Source: Chryseobacterium viscerum
GTDB lineage: Bacteria > Bacteroidota > Bacteroidia > Flavobacteriales > Weeksellaceae
Direction of reading: 5' to 3'
DNA length: 64,000 bases
Assembly (NCBI RefSeq): GCF_025949665.1
Contig: NZ_JAPDFT010000001.1
Span: forward strand, 992,001-1,056,000
The notes beneath the pieces were generated by a model. It saw only the letters and a program-made list of their open reading frames with translations, ran no database searches and was not told the origin of the DNA. Made by a program: the position numbers and the translations under genes. Positions 7,585 through 15,456 of this stretch are shown here, one piece after another (within the stretch, counting starts at the first letter, position 1; each line of letters begins with the position of its first letter).

Positions 7585-8948
7585 AAAAACTGATTGCCAT
7601 TGTACTCTTGCTGCAGATTTTTATTCCGGTTCAGTTATCTGCTCAGTTCAGGCTGATGAGGTTTGATGAAGATTATGCTTCTTATCAAGATTCTGCAAAG
7701 ACTTTTTATAACTCCATAAAATATATACCGCTTGCAGAAAAAAATAACAATTATCTGTCAGTAGGAGGAGAAGCAAGACTGGAATTTGTAGATTTTAATA
7801 ATGAAGATTGGGGAAGAATGGATATCGGAAGCAATCCTTTTCTGATCCAAAGATATAACGTACATGCAGATCTGCATCTGGGCTCACGGGTAAGAATTTT
7901 CGGGCAGGTGAGAAGTGCCTGGGAAAACGGACGAAAGAATGGTCCGCGACCTATTGACGAGGATCATTTGAATATTCAGAATCTCTTCATTGATGTGGAT
8001 ATCCTGAAAAATGAGAAAGAAAAACTGACGGTGCGTGCAGGAAGACAGGAGCTGGATTATGGAAGCGGAAGACTGATCTCGGTAAGAGAAGGTCCGAATT
8101 TAAGACTGTATTTTGATGGATTGAAATTTATGTACAAAAGAGGAAATTTCAGATCTGATGCGTTTATGATGGCAGCCAGTGAAATCAGTCCGGGAGCATT
8201 CGATAATACATCTTCAAAATCAGTTAACCTTTGGGGAAGTTACAATACATGGATTATCCCCAGAAGCGGAAACCTGGAGCTGTATTATTTGGGAATTCAC
8301 AGAAAGGATGTACGTTTTGAGGATGGGCTTTCAGATGAGAACAGACACACTTTTGGCGGGAGGTTCTGGAAATATGGAGGAGGCTTTATTTACAATTTTG
8401 AAGCAGCCTATCAGTTCGGTAACTTTAATAAAGGAAATATCAGCGCATGGACAGCTTCTGCAGACATCGGATATATGTTTGAAAATGTAAAAGGAAAACC
8501 AACCATCAACCTTAGAAACGATTATATTTCAGGAGACAGTAATAAAGGAGACGGAACATTGGGAACTTTCAATCCTTTGTACCCGAAAGGCGGCTATTTT
8601 GGATTTAATCCTCAGATCGGTCCGGTGAATTTAATTGATATTCATCCTTATGCAACCATTGATTTAGGTAAAAAAATAACCGTTCAGGCAGACGTAGTTT
8701 TCAATTGGAGATATTCTACCCAGGACGGGATTTACAGACCCAGCGGAACATTGAACCTTCCTTCGTCAAACTCAAAAAAGAGATACATCGGAACAGCTTT
8801 CTTAGGAAGTTTTAATTATAAGATCAATACATTTTTAACCTTTAATACCGGAATACAATACTTCAATACCGGAGCCTTTATCAACGATGTAATCGACAAC
8901 CACAAAGATGGACTCTTTATCAACTCCAGAATTGTATTTAAATTTTAA
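7581..8948 (+). CDS. Alginate-export-type outer-membrane porin
   Basis: A 455-residue outer-membrane beta-barrel. The signal peptide covers residues 1-21 (LSAQ), followed by alternating amphipathic strands and a terminal Phe (RIVFKF), which is the barrel-assembly signal. The central pattern TVRAGRQELDYGSGRLISVRE matches the Alginate_exp family (AlgE/AlgX-like porins). The name is historical: Bacteroidota members carry diverse small substrates, and nothing here shows alginate use. It could import or export the substrate of the exported enzymes encoded upstream. Coupled to doxX by a 4-base overlap. Confidence 0.85.
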   Translation: MKKLIAIVLLLQIFIPVQLSAQFRLMRFDEDYASYQDSAKTFYNSIKYIPLAEKNNNYLSVGGEARLEFVDFNNEDWGRMDIGSNPFLIQRYNVHADLHLGSRVRIFGQVRSAWENGRKNGPRPIDEDHLNIQNLFIDVDILKNEKEKLTVRAGRQELDYGSGRLISVREGPNLRLYFDGLKFMYKRGNFRSDAFMMAASEISPGAFDNTSSKSVNLWGSYNTWIIPRSGNLELYYLGIHRKDVRFEDGLSDENRHTFGGRFWKYGGGFIYNFEAAYQFGNFNKGNISAWTASADIGYMFENVKGKPTINLRNDYISGDSNKGDGTLGTFNPLYPKGGYFGFNPQIGPVNLIDIHPYATIDLGKKITVQADVVFNWRYSTQDGIYRPSGTLNLPSSNSKKRYIGTAFLGSFNYKINTFLTFNTGIQYFNTGAFINDVIDNHKDGLFINSRIVFKF

Positions 8949-9261
8949 TAGACATAACAACATAAATAAATCCCGTAACAAAAAAAATCTCGTACCTCGT
9001 AACTCGCACCTCGAATCCCGTACCCATAACAAAAAATTACCCCACATCAATGCCCCTTTCCATCACAGAAACTACCTTTGAAAAAGAAATAGCCGGAGCG
9101 GAGCGACTTGCGCCTTAAAAATTTAAACCTTAAAAAACTTAGCGTCTTTGCGTTATCCAACAAACAACCTTTACAACCCGTATCTCGCATCCCCGAAACT
9201 CATAACTCGAAACAAAAATAACCAGCAACCAACAACAAAAACCAACAAAAAAATAAATCTC
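8949..9261. repeat. Gap of word-like repeats before the M17-like gene
   Basis: 313 bases with no convincing gene. They contain runs such as CTCGTAACTCGCACCTCG and AATCCCGTACC, AAACCTTAAAAAACTTAGCG followed by TCTTTGCGTTATCC, and then tandem CAACAAAAACC-type sequence before the ATG. All are phrases repeated in other gaps of this window. Confidence 0.6.
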
Positions 9262-9990
9262 ATGAAAAATACACTAAAACACTCACTGGTAATAGCAGCT
9301 TTAGCATTATCTACACTAAGCTTTGCACAAACCACCACCACAGCACCTGCAAAAACAACAGCCATAGGAACCTCTAAAACATGGGGAACCGTAGACGGAA
9401 TCTCTATGGTAGGATTAGTTCAGGGACCTTCTTCAGCAGAGGCCCAGCTTCAGGTAGCCTGTGTTTTTGAATATACAGAAGGAGACATCTTCAATGCTCA
9501 GGCATTACCCGCTAAATTGAATGGATTAGTTCACCTTGATGAAGCTTTGAAAGGAGAGCTGACGAACCTTAGAAAAACAGGACAGTTTCAGGGACATTCT
9601 TTGGAAACCATTTTAATTACTCCTCCTGCAGGGTCTATGTCTGCAAAGAAATTATTATTGATCGGTTTGGGTGACCGTAACAAGTTCACACCAGACTTAA
9701 TGACTTCCGTAGGAGAAGTGGCGGCCCGTGAAGCTATGAGATTGGGTGTTACCAACTTTGCCTTTGCCAGTGACCTGAAAGATGCAGGAATAGATTCTCC
9801 AACCGCTTTGGTAGCCGGAAATGTAGTAAGAGGAATCGTTCACGCCAACCGTTCTGAAAATTACCTGAAAGAACACAAACTTTCCACCACAAAAAAATTA
9901 GAAAAAGTATATCTTCTGGCTGGTCCTGCCTTCTTTGAAACCGCAGGCGGAGGAATTACCGATGCCATTTCAGAAGCCCAAAAGAAATAA
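9262..9990 (+). CDS. Exported protein with only the M17 peptidase N-terminal domain
   Basis: A 242-residue exported protein. The start at 9262 is chosen because it gives a clean signal peptide (MKNTLKHSLVIAALALS to SFAQ); the longer open frame upstream is low-complexity intergenic repeat. The rest resembles the non-catalytic N-terminal domain of leucyl aminopeptidases (M17): KKLLLIGLGDRNKFTPDLM and the helix VGEVAAREAMRLGVTNFAFA. It ends before the catalytic metal-binding domain, with VVRGIVHANRSENYLKEHKL near residue 195. It is therefore not a peptidase by itself. It may bind peptides or inhibit other proteins, but the role is unknown. Confidence 0.8.
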   Translation: MKNTLKHSLVIAALALSTLSFAQTTTTAPAKTTAIGTSKTWGTVDGISMVGLVQGPSSAEAQLQVACVFEYTEGDIFNAQALPAKLNGLVHLDEALKGELTNLRKTGQFQGHSLETILITPPAGSMSAKKLLLIGLGDRNKFTPDLMTSVGEVAAREAMRLGVTNFAFASDLKDAGIDSPTALVAGNVVRGIVHANRSENYLKEHKLSTTKKLEKVYLLAGPAFFETAGGGITDAISEAQKK

Positions 9991-10018
9991 TGAACCTGGT
10001 TTCATTACATTGTTGATT

Positions 10019-10045
10019 CGGCCTCCTTTTTTAAGGGGGCTTTTT
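10019..10045 (+). terminator. Probable intrinsic terminator after the M17-like gene
   Basis: GCCTCC, a TTTTTTAA loop, then GGGGGC followed by TTTTTG, about 30 bases after the stop codon. Confidence 0.6.
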
Positions 10046-10153
10046 GTATAAGAAGGATCACGATTATATATCTACTAAGCAATTATTTAAATATAAAATT
10101 TTAGCTTAAATCTTTTAATTCTAAGCAGTATTGAATATAGATACCTCAAAAAT

Positions 10154-10224
10154 GTCATTCTGAATGGAATGTAGTGAAGAATCTCATTTAATTATCAATA
10201 AGATTCTTCCTTCGTTAGAATGAC
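10154..10224. repeat. Hairpin repeat GTCATTCTGAATGGAATG...
   Basis: Inverted repeat with arms GTCATTCTGAA.../...TTAGAATGAC and inner arms AAGAATCT/AGATTCTT. It is related in its outer arms to the TCCTACGGAAT hairpins but clearly a variant. It lies in a 506-base gap between the M17-like gene and topB, in which I see no gene. Confidence 0.7.
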
Positions 10225-10437
10225 AGAAGACGATTGATAGACCGTTGGCATGATCTCTTTTTAAATAGGGTAGATTATCCTTTCGCTTCATCAGCGACTT
10301 TAATCGCATTTCTTTGCTCCCTCAAATATATAATAGAATCCAATAACCTTTGCGTTTAAATACATTGTAAAACTTCACATCTTTAGAATACAGAACTTAA
10401 TTTCCTCTCTCTCAGATGTAACCCTTCAACATCCAAC

Positions 10438-10445
10438 TAAATTTG
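10438..10445 (+). promoter_or_regulatory. -7 box of the topB promoter
   Basis: TAAATTTG matches TAnnTTTG. The in-frame TTG that could extend topB upstream is part of this box, so it cannot be the start codon of a transcript beginning a few bases later. This supports the ATG at 10497. Confidence 0.6.
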
Positions 10446-10496
10446 CAATGTCAAAAAAAATCCCGATTTTTGCACTCCTTCTATAAACCCGAGTTC

Positions 10497-12623
10497 ATGA
10501 AATTATGTATTGCCGAGAAACCCAGTGTTGCCAGAGATATCGCCAAAGTATTGGGCGCTACCACGCCTAAACAAGGCTATATGGAAGGAAACGGCTATTG
10601 CGTAACATGGACGTTCGGACACCTTTGTACCCTGAAAGAACCGCACGACTACGGTCCACAGTTCAAATCCTGGAACCTTTTTTCATTACCAATTATTCCC
10701 AGTAGTTTTGGTATTAAGCTGATCCCGAATAAAGGCGTTGAAAATCAGTTTAAAGTGATTGAAAGATTGGTCGAAGAATGTGATGAGGTCATTAACTGTG
10801 GGGATGCCGGGCAGGAGGGAGAACTCATTCAGCGTTGGGTATTACAGAAAGCAAAATGCAACAAACCCATCCAGCGTTTATGGATTTCTTCATTGACGGA
10901 AGATGCCATTAAAGAAGGTTTTGCGAGCTTAAAACCAGCGGAAGATTATAAAAACCTGTATCTGGCTGGAAATGCTAGAGCCATAGGAGATTGGTTGTTA
11001 GGAATCAACGCTACGAGGCTTTTTACCAAGAAATTTGGCGGAAATAAAGCTGTTCTTTCCATTGGAAGAGTGCAAACCCCAACATTGGCCATGCTGGTGC
11101 AGCGTCAGAAAGAAATTGATGCCTTTACCACAGAAGAATATTGGGAATTGAAGACCAAATACCGTGACGTTATTTTCAATGCAGCGATTGACCGATTAAA
11201 AACACTGGAACGTGCTGAAAAAGGATTGGAATATCTTAAAGTAAATCCATTTGAAATCGTTTCTTTCGAAATTAAAGAAGGAAAAGAGAAAAATCCACGA
11301 CTTTTCGATTTGACCGGACTTCAGGTAGAAGCCAATAAAAAGTATGGGTATTCAGCAGAAAATACGTTGAATTATATCCAAAGCCTTTATGAAAAGAAAC
11401 ATGTGACTTATCCACGTGTTGATACCACTTATCTATCCGAAAGTTTATATCCGAAAATATCAGGGATTCTTCAAAAAATGTACCCTTATCAGGATCTGAT
11501 TGCTCCATTACTGGAAGCTCCGATTCCAAAATCAAAAGCTGTTTTCGACGATACAAAAGTAACCGATCACCATGCGATCATTCCTACGGAAATTCCACCT
11601 TCTCAAAATCTGAGCAGGGAAGAAAAACTGATTTATGATCTGATAGCAAAACGTTTTATCGCTGTATTCTATCCGGAATGTAAAATTTCCAATACATTGG
11701 TAGAAGGAAAAGTAGGAACTATCCCTTTCAAAACCAGTGGAAGACAGGTTCTTGAAGCAGGATGGAGAGCTGTTTACGCCAAAGAACCGAAAGAGGAAAC
11801 CACAGACAAGGAAAAAGAAAAAGAGGAAGAACAAACCATCCCTGAATTTATTGTAGGAGAAACCGGCCCACACGATCCGATGATTCATCAGGGAAAAACC
11901 ACTCCTCCAAAGCCTTACACCGAAGCAACGTTGCTGAGAGCCATGGAAACTGCCGGAAAGCAGGTAGAAGATGAAGAACTGCGTGAAATGCTGAAGAACA
12001 ACGGGATCGGAAGACCATCCACCCGTGCGAATATCATCGAAACCCTTTTCAAGAGAAAATACATTGAGAAAAAAAGGAAAAACCTCATCGCAACCCAAAC
12101 CGGAATTCAGCTGATAGATACCATCGAGGACGAGCTGTTAAAAAGTCCGGAACTGACCGGGGAATGGGAATCAAAACTTCGTAAAATTGAAAAAGGAGAG
12201 TATGAAGCCAATCTTTTCAAAGAAGAACTGATTCAGATGGTTACTGAACTTACCGAGAAAGTAGTGTACGGAAAAGGAAAAGTGATTACCCTTCAGGAAG
12301 AGGAAAAAGAAGAAGTGAAGGAGAAGAAAAAAAGAGAACCTGCACAGAAAAAAGAACTTCAGTCCTGGGAAGAAACAAAATGTCCGAAATGTAAAGAACA
12401 CAATCTGATCAAAGGAAAAACAGCAGTAGGGTGTTCCGATTTCAAAAACTGTGGCTTTAAAATAACTTTTGAAATTTTTGGTAAGAAATTATCAGATAAA
12501 CAGCTTTTAGATCTCGTTTTAAAAGGAAAAACTTCAAAATTAAAAGGTTTTACCACACATCCGGAAGCTATTACAGAAGGAGTTCTGACGTTAAGTGATG
12601 ACTTTCAGACACAACTTAGCTAA
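10497..12623 (+). CDS. topB: DNA topoisomerase III (type IA)
   Basis: A 708-residue type IA topoisomerase that relaxes and decatenates DNA through a 5'-phosphotyrosine. The toprim domain begins MKLCIAEKPSVARDIAKVLG, with NCGDAGQEGELIQRW as its acidic motif. SIGRVQTPTLAMLV is the family signature. The catalytic Tyr is probably Y305 in HVTYPRVDTTYL. After the core, a Lys/Glu-rich linker leads to a C-terminal zinc-ribbon-like region (CPKCKEHN...CSDFKNCGF). The ATG at 10497 is preferred because the upstream in-frame TTG sits inside the promoter box. Transcribed alone; neighbours are intergenic repeats. Confidence 0.93.
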   Translation: MKLCIAEKPSVARDIAKVLGATTPKQGYMEGNGYCVTWTFGHLCTLKEPHDYGPQFKSWNLFSLPIIPSSFGIKLIPNKGVENQFKVIERLVEECDEVINCGDAGQEGELIQRWVLQKAKCNKPIQRLWISSLTEDAIKEGFASLKPAEDYKNLYLAGNARAIGDWLLGINATRLFTKKFGGNKAVLSIGRVQTPTLAMLVQRQKEIDAFTTEEYWELKTKYRDVIFNAAIDRLKTLERAEKGLEYLKVNPFEIVSFEIKEGKEKNPRLFDLTGLQVEANKKYGYSAENTLNYIQSLYEKKHVTYPRVDTTYLSESLYPKISGILQKMYPYQDLIAPLLEAPIPKSKAVFDDTKVTDHHAIIPTEIPPSQNLSREEKLIYDLIAKRFIAVFYPECKISNTLVEGKVGTIPFKTSGRQVLEAGWRAVYAKEPKEETTDKEKEKEEEQTIPEFIVGETGPHDPMIHQGKTTPPKPYTEATLLRAMETAGKQVEDEELREMLKNNGIGRPSTRANIIETLFKRKYIEKKRKNLIATQTGIQLIDTIEDELLKSPELTGEWESKLRKIEKGEYEANLFKEELIQMVTELTEKVVYGKGKVITLQEEEKEEVKEKKKREPAQKKELQSWEETKCPKCKEHNLIKGKTAVGCSDFKNCGFKITFEIFGKKLSDKQLLDLVLKGKTSKLKGFTTHPEAITEGVLTLSDDFQTQLS

Positions 12624-12699
12624 TCAATAGTATCTGATCCAAAATTTGTCAAGTTTTTGTCCATGATTCCGGGAAAACAGATTAAATAGCATCATTGGG

Positions 12700-12747
12700 T
12701 GGAGAATACGGGATTCGAACCCGTGACCTTTTGACTGCCAGTCAAAC
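12700..12747 (-). pseudogene. 3' fragment of tRNA-Ala(GGC), 5' half missing
   Basis: On the minus strand the sequence has an intact anticodon stem-loop (TTTGA, loop CTGGCAG, TCAAA), a five-base variable loop AGGTC, a perfect T-arm ACGGG-TTCGAAT-CCCGT, and acceptor strand ATTCTCC-A. The anticodon is GGC. The acceptor strand would give the G3:U70 pair typical of tRNA-Ala with a GGGGAAT 5' strand. Upstream of the anticodon stem the D-arm and 5' acceptor strand are absent; unrelated AT-rich sequence is there instead. This is the kind of tRNA 3' end left as an attachment-site remnant by integrative elements. Confidence 0.85.
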
Positions 12748-12860
12748 GTGATAGTTTTTTGACATTATCACATTTTATCGGAGATAAAATCTTTACACCT
12801 TAAAAATACACAGTTTAGAAAGACCTTGCGCCTCCGCGTTTTCCAACCCATCTATACAGA

Positions 12861-12925
12861 GATTCCTACGGAATGACAAACTGTACGGATAAACTAAGCG
12901 TAGTATTTGTCATTCCGCAGGAATC
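12861..12925. repeat. Long hairpin repeat (TCCTACGGAAT family), copy 2
   Basis: Arms GATTCCTACGGAATGACAAA and TTTGTCATTCCGCAGGAATC around the loop segment CTGTACGGATAAACTAAGCG. The loop also shares words with the degenerate copy at 30285. Confidence 0.85.
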
Positions 12926-12951
12926 TATCCTTACCCTATTTACCAATACTA

Positions 12952-13027
12952 CAACTGAAGACGTAAAAATTCCCCTCTTTTGGAGGGGTGGCAAAAATTC
13001 AAAGAATTTTTGACGGGGTGGTTTTAC
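12952..13027 (+). repeat. Dispersed ~75-bp double-hairpin repeat, copy 3
   Basis: Best-preserved copy: CAACTGAAGACGTAAAAATT, CCCCTCTTTTGGAGGGG, TGGCAAAAATTCAAAGAATT and the end GACGGGGTGGTTTTAC. It sits about 20 bases beyond the stop of the minus-strand membrane protein gene. Confidence 0.88.
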
Positions 13028-13048
13028 AATTTTTTGAACGCCTTATTA

Positions 13049-13540
13049 TCATGAAATTTCAACATTCTCTCTTTTCTGCTTTATAAACTGAAAAACAGAT
13101 CCAGCAATAAAAAGCAGGAAAAGGATCAGAAGAGTCTGCCCAATGATCGGATCTTTGATGTCTTTAGCCAAAGGATGACCTATCGGAACTCTTGTGAAAG
13201 TTTCATTAATAGTTGGGACAAGGGACAGAAAAAAGCTGAATGACAGCAGGAAGTTCTCAAAATATCTGGCTCTATTGACATCCTTTTTACTTGAAAAAAG
13301 GAAATAGGCAACAAAGATCAATACTAGGATGAATAATGAGAATACATGTCCTGCATTGAAACCACCATTTTTTGAGATGCCTAATGCGGTAAGTGAGGTG
13401 ATGGCAGTAGCATAAAAATAAACTTTTCCTGACGGCTGGGCCAGATTGATTTTACCATATTTGATAAACCCTATGATGGCGCCAACAAGTGCTGCAATGC
13501 CAATAATGGTGTGAAAAATTCCTAAACTTGATAGATTCAT
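13049..13540 (-). CDS. Four-helix membrane protein of unknown function
   Basis: A 163-residue inner-membrane protein with hydrophobic helices near residues 5-25, 42-58, 65-85 and 135-152, plus a weaker one near 98-112. The charged tail KQKRENVEIS is probably cytoplasmic. The pattern (LGIFHTIIGIAALVGAIIGF, then GGFNAGHVFSLFILVLIF) recalls small uncharacterised bacterial membrane proteins, and no catalytic motif is seen. The AraC-type regulator gene lies 200 bases upstream on the same strand and could control it, but no operator is visible. Function unknown. Confidence 0.7.
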   Translation of the reverse strand: MNLSSLGIFHTIIGIAALVGAIIGFIKYGKINLAQPSGKVYFYATAITSLTALGISKNGGFNAGHVFSLFILVLIFVAYFLFSSKKDVNRARYFENFLLSFSFFLSLVPTINETFTRVPIGHPLAKDIKDPIIGQTLLILFLLFIAGSVFQFIKQKRENVEIS

Positions 13541-13740
13541 ATTGATTTTATTTTAAATTTATACTCATAAGTCTGAGCTACAGACATACTTCTATTCCCT
13601 GAAGCTGACGGTACAAATTTGCGATAGAAACACAGAAATGACTTTGTGATTTAGTTCAAGAATTTGAGATTTTAGTCCAGAAAATATTATTCCTTATTGA
13701 AATAAGAAATGTCCTTATCATTGTATAAAATGCTTTTCAA

Positions 13741-14595
13741 TTATTTTTCTTTCTGTTGATGACGGTAATTGGAAGGAGTGACAAGATATTTGTCGCTGAA
13801 ATTTTTTGTGAAAGTAGCCAGATCATTAAATCCGCAGTCCAATGCGATATCAGTAATGCGTTCATCGGATATTAAAAGTAATTCGGCAGCTTTTTCCAGC
13901 TTTTTGTTTCTTATATAGTTGGCAGGAGTATCATTATAGAGTTTTGCGAATTCTCTTTTGAAGGATGATATACTCAGATTACATTGTTCCGCAAGCTGTT
14001 CAATGGTGAGTTGTGAAAATAAGCTGGCTTCAATGATTTGCTTAAAAGAATAAGTTGTTGGAGAGAAAAGTTGAGACAAAATCAATTGAATGGTATTTGC
14101 ATTCTGTGATTGGGCGAGCAGCAACATAATCTCTTTCAGTTTAAGTATTAATATATCTTCATTAATGAGTGAAGGATTTTCAAAGTAAAAAAGCAATCCT
14201 TCTACATATTTTTGAATTAGAAAATCATTATTTATTTTCTCACTGGACGGAGTTGAAGTATTATTGGCAGGTCTTTGCAGTAATAAAGGCAATTCTCTGT
14301 CATAGATTCTTTTCAAAATATCCGGGTAGAAAGTAACGATTACGACCTGACAATTATCCTCTGAATTTGAATTTTGAATATGCTTTCCAGAACTGATACA
14401 GTTCAGAAACAGGGAATAATGGGTAGGAACATCAAATTCCTGCTCATCTGTTTTATATTGAAATTCTCCTTTAATCACATACAGAAAACAGGCTTGCTCC
14501 GAAACCGGAAAATCATATCTGAATGGGCCCGTCATATCAATTTTCTGTATCAGAGTCTTTCCAAACAATTCGTATTTTTTATAATCATTCAGCAT
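13741..14595 (-). CDS. AraC family transcriptional regulator
   Basis: A 284-residue regulator. The N-terminal half (about 1-170) reads like a cupin-type sensing domain (YDFPVSEQACFLYVIKGEFQYKT in two pieces). The C-terminal 100 residues form the double helix-turn-helix of AraC/XylS proteins: TIEQLAEQCNLSISSFKREF for the first motif, DIALDCGFNDLATFTKNFS for the second, and a PSNYR ending. Effector is unknown. The closest candidate target is the membrane protein gene downstream on the same strand, or the regulator itself. Confidence 0.9.
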   Translation of the reverse strand: MLNDYKKYELFGKTLIQKIDMTGPFRYDFPVSEQACFLYVIKGEFQYKTDEQEFDVPTHYSLFLNCISSGKHIQNSNSEDNCQVVIVTFYPDILKRIYDRELPLLLQRPANNTSTPSSEKINNDFLIQKYVEGLLFYFENPSLINEDILILKLKEIMLLLAQSQNANTIQLILSQLFSPTTYSFKQIIEASLFSQLTIEQLAEQCNLSISSFKREFAKLYNDTPANYIRNKKLEKAAELLLISDERITDIALDCGFNDLATFTKNFSDKYLVTPSNYRHQQKEK

Positions 14596-14664
14596 AATGG
14601 ATGAAGTTCGTTTTGAATTGAATCATGTGAAAGTTAAAAAAAATTCTTGTAAAATGTAGCCTAT

Positions 14665-14693
14665 CCGTACACCTTGTCATTCTGAAGGAATCC
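14665..14693. repeat. Half copy of the TCCTACGGAAT hairpin family
   Basis: CCGTACACCTTGTCATTC followed by TGAAGGAATCC matches the right-hand arm of the long hairpins; the left arm is missing. It lies in a 210-base gap directly before a 75-bp repeat copy. Confidence 0.6.
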
Positions 14694-14734
14694 AGTCTTG
14701 TACTTTTATAATCTTTGTCCTACTACAAATACTA

Positions 14735-14809
14735 CAACTGAAGGCGTGAAAATTTCCCTCTTCCGGAGGGGGGACGAAAATTCAAAGAGTTTTTGACGGG
14801 GTGGTTTAC
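14735..14809 (+). repeat. Dispersed ~75-bp double-hairpin repeat, copy 4, overlapping a gene end
   Basis: CAACTGAAGGCGTGAAAATT, a CCCTCTTCCGGAGGG stem, CAAAGAGTTTTTGACGGGG and the end TGGTTTAC. The stop codon of the minus-strand secreted protein (14806-14808) lies within the last bases of this copy. Confidence 0.85.
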
Positions 14810-15228
14810 CGGAACAATTTCTCATGCCAGCCACTAACATCATTTTTAATCTCCTCATGATGCTTGCACAAAATCGCAGCCAGTTCCAGCTCTGATCTTT
14901 CAGATTTATAAGGATTCACAGTAAGAAACCCAAAGAAATTTCCATCCTGATCTACAATTGCCGGAGGATAAGCTCCATACTCATTCCATGGAGAGTAGGT
15001 GCTGTAGGGACTTCCGTAATTTCCATAGGCATTCCAGATAGATTTTGAACTGAAGGCATTTCCATAATCGCTAAACTTGTTCCATATCGAATTCTTATCA
15101 AACTTATCACAGTTTAAGCATCCCAGATATTGGTCCTGATCTGCGCCGCCATACAAATGCAGAGTCTGCGCCTGGAAACTGGAGCCTGCCACTAAACCTA
15201 AAAATTGGAAAAACCTTTTTAAACCCAT
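14806..15228 (-). CDS. Small secreted protein with SIWN/GNYGS repeats, end supplied by a repeat element
   Basis: A 140-residue exported protein. The start at 15228 gives a short signal peptide (MGLKRFFQFLGLVAGSSFQAQ); a longer open frame upstream is rejected because it puts 22 non-signal residues in front. The mature part has GCLNCDKFDKNSIWN and imperfect repeats around SIWNKFSDYGNAFSSKS, SIWNAYGNYGSPYSTYS and WNEYGAY, then a domain ending in FFGFLTVN. The two Cys could form a disulfide. The pattern is seen in small bacterial proteins of unknown function. The stop codon falls inside a dispersed repeat, so the C-terminus may have been cut or replaced by the repeat. Confidence 0.65.
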   Translation of the reverse strand: MGLKRFFQFLGLVAGSSFQAQTLHLYGGADQDQYLGCLNCDKFDKNSIWNKFSDYGNAFSSKSIWNAYGNYGSPYSTYSPWNEYGAYPPAIVDQDGNFFGFLTVNPYKSERSELELAAILCKHHEEIKNDVSGWHEKLFR

Positions 15229-15456
15229 AGTAAAGCTTTTCTGCAAAGCTAATCTTTTGAACTGAAAAATTTTGATTATTGCTGAACAAACCACATATCA
15301 GCAAACCTATAAGGTTTAAATATTCATGTAGAAATTAAACAGCAGCATAAGTTTATATCAGTTCCTTCAAAGCTTCTTGCCACTGGAAAATTTTTAATCT
15401 TTAAATTCTTTAATCTTTAAATCAATTTCTACCTTTACATACAAATTCAAAAAGTA

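Larger units (their letters stand above)
12624..13048. other. 425-base gap: tRNA remnant plus repeats, no gene
   Basis: Contains in order the tRNA-Ala 3' fragment, phrases of the CCTTGCGCCTCCGCGTTTTCC type, a TCCTACGGAAT hairpin and a 75-bp double-hairpin repeat, each listed separately. No open reading frame with protein-like features is visible. Confidence 0.7.

Noticed and set aside
9050-9118. Open frame of 22 codons (MPLSITETTFEKEIAGAERL...) in the gap before the M17-like gene
   Set aside because: Short, embedded in word-like repeats, no leader or family pattern.
9148-9261. Upstream extension of the M17-like gene
   Set aside because: The extra 38 residues are low-complexity (Asn/Lys/Thr) from repeat DNA and would bury the signal peptide.
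11532-12098. Long minus-strand open frame inside topB
   Set aside because: It is an antisense frame of a well-supported topoisomerase gene, with no domain pattern.
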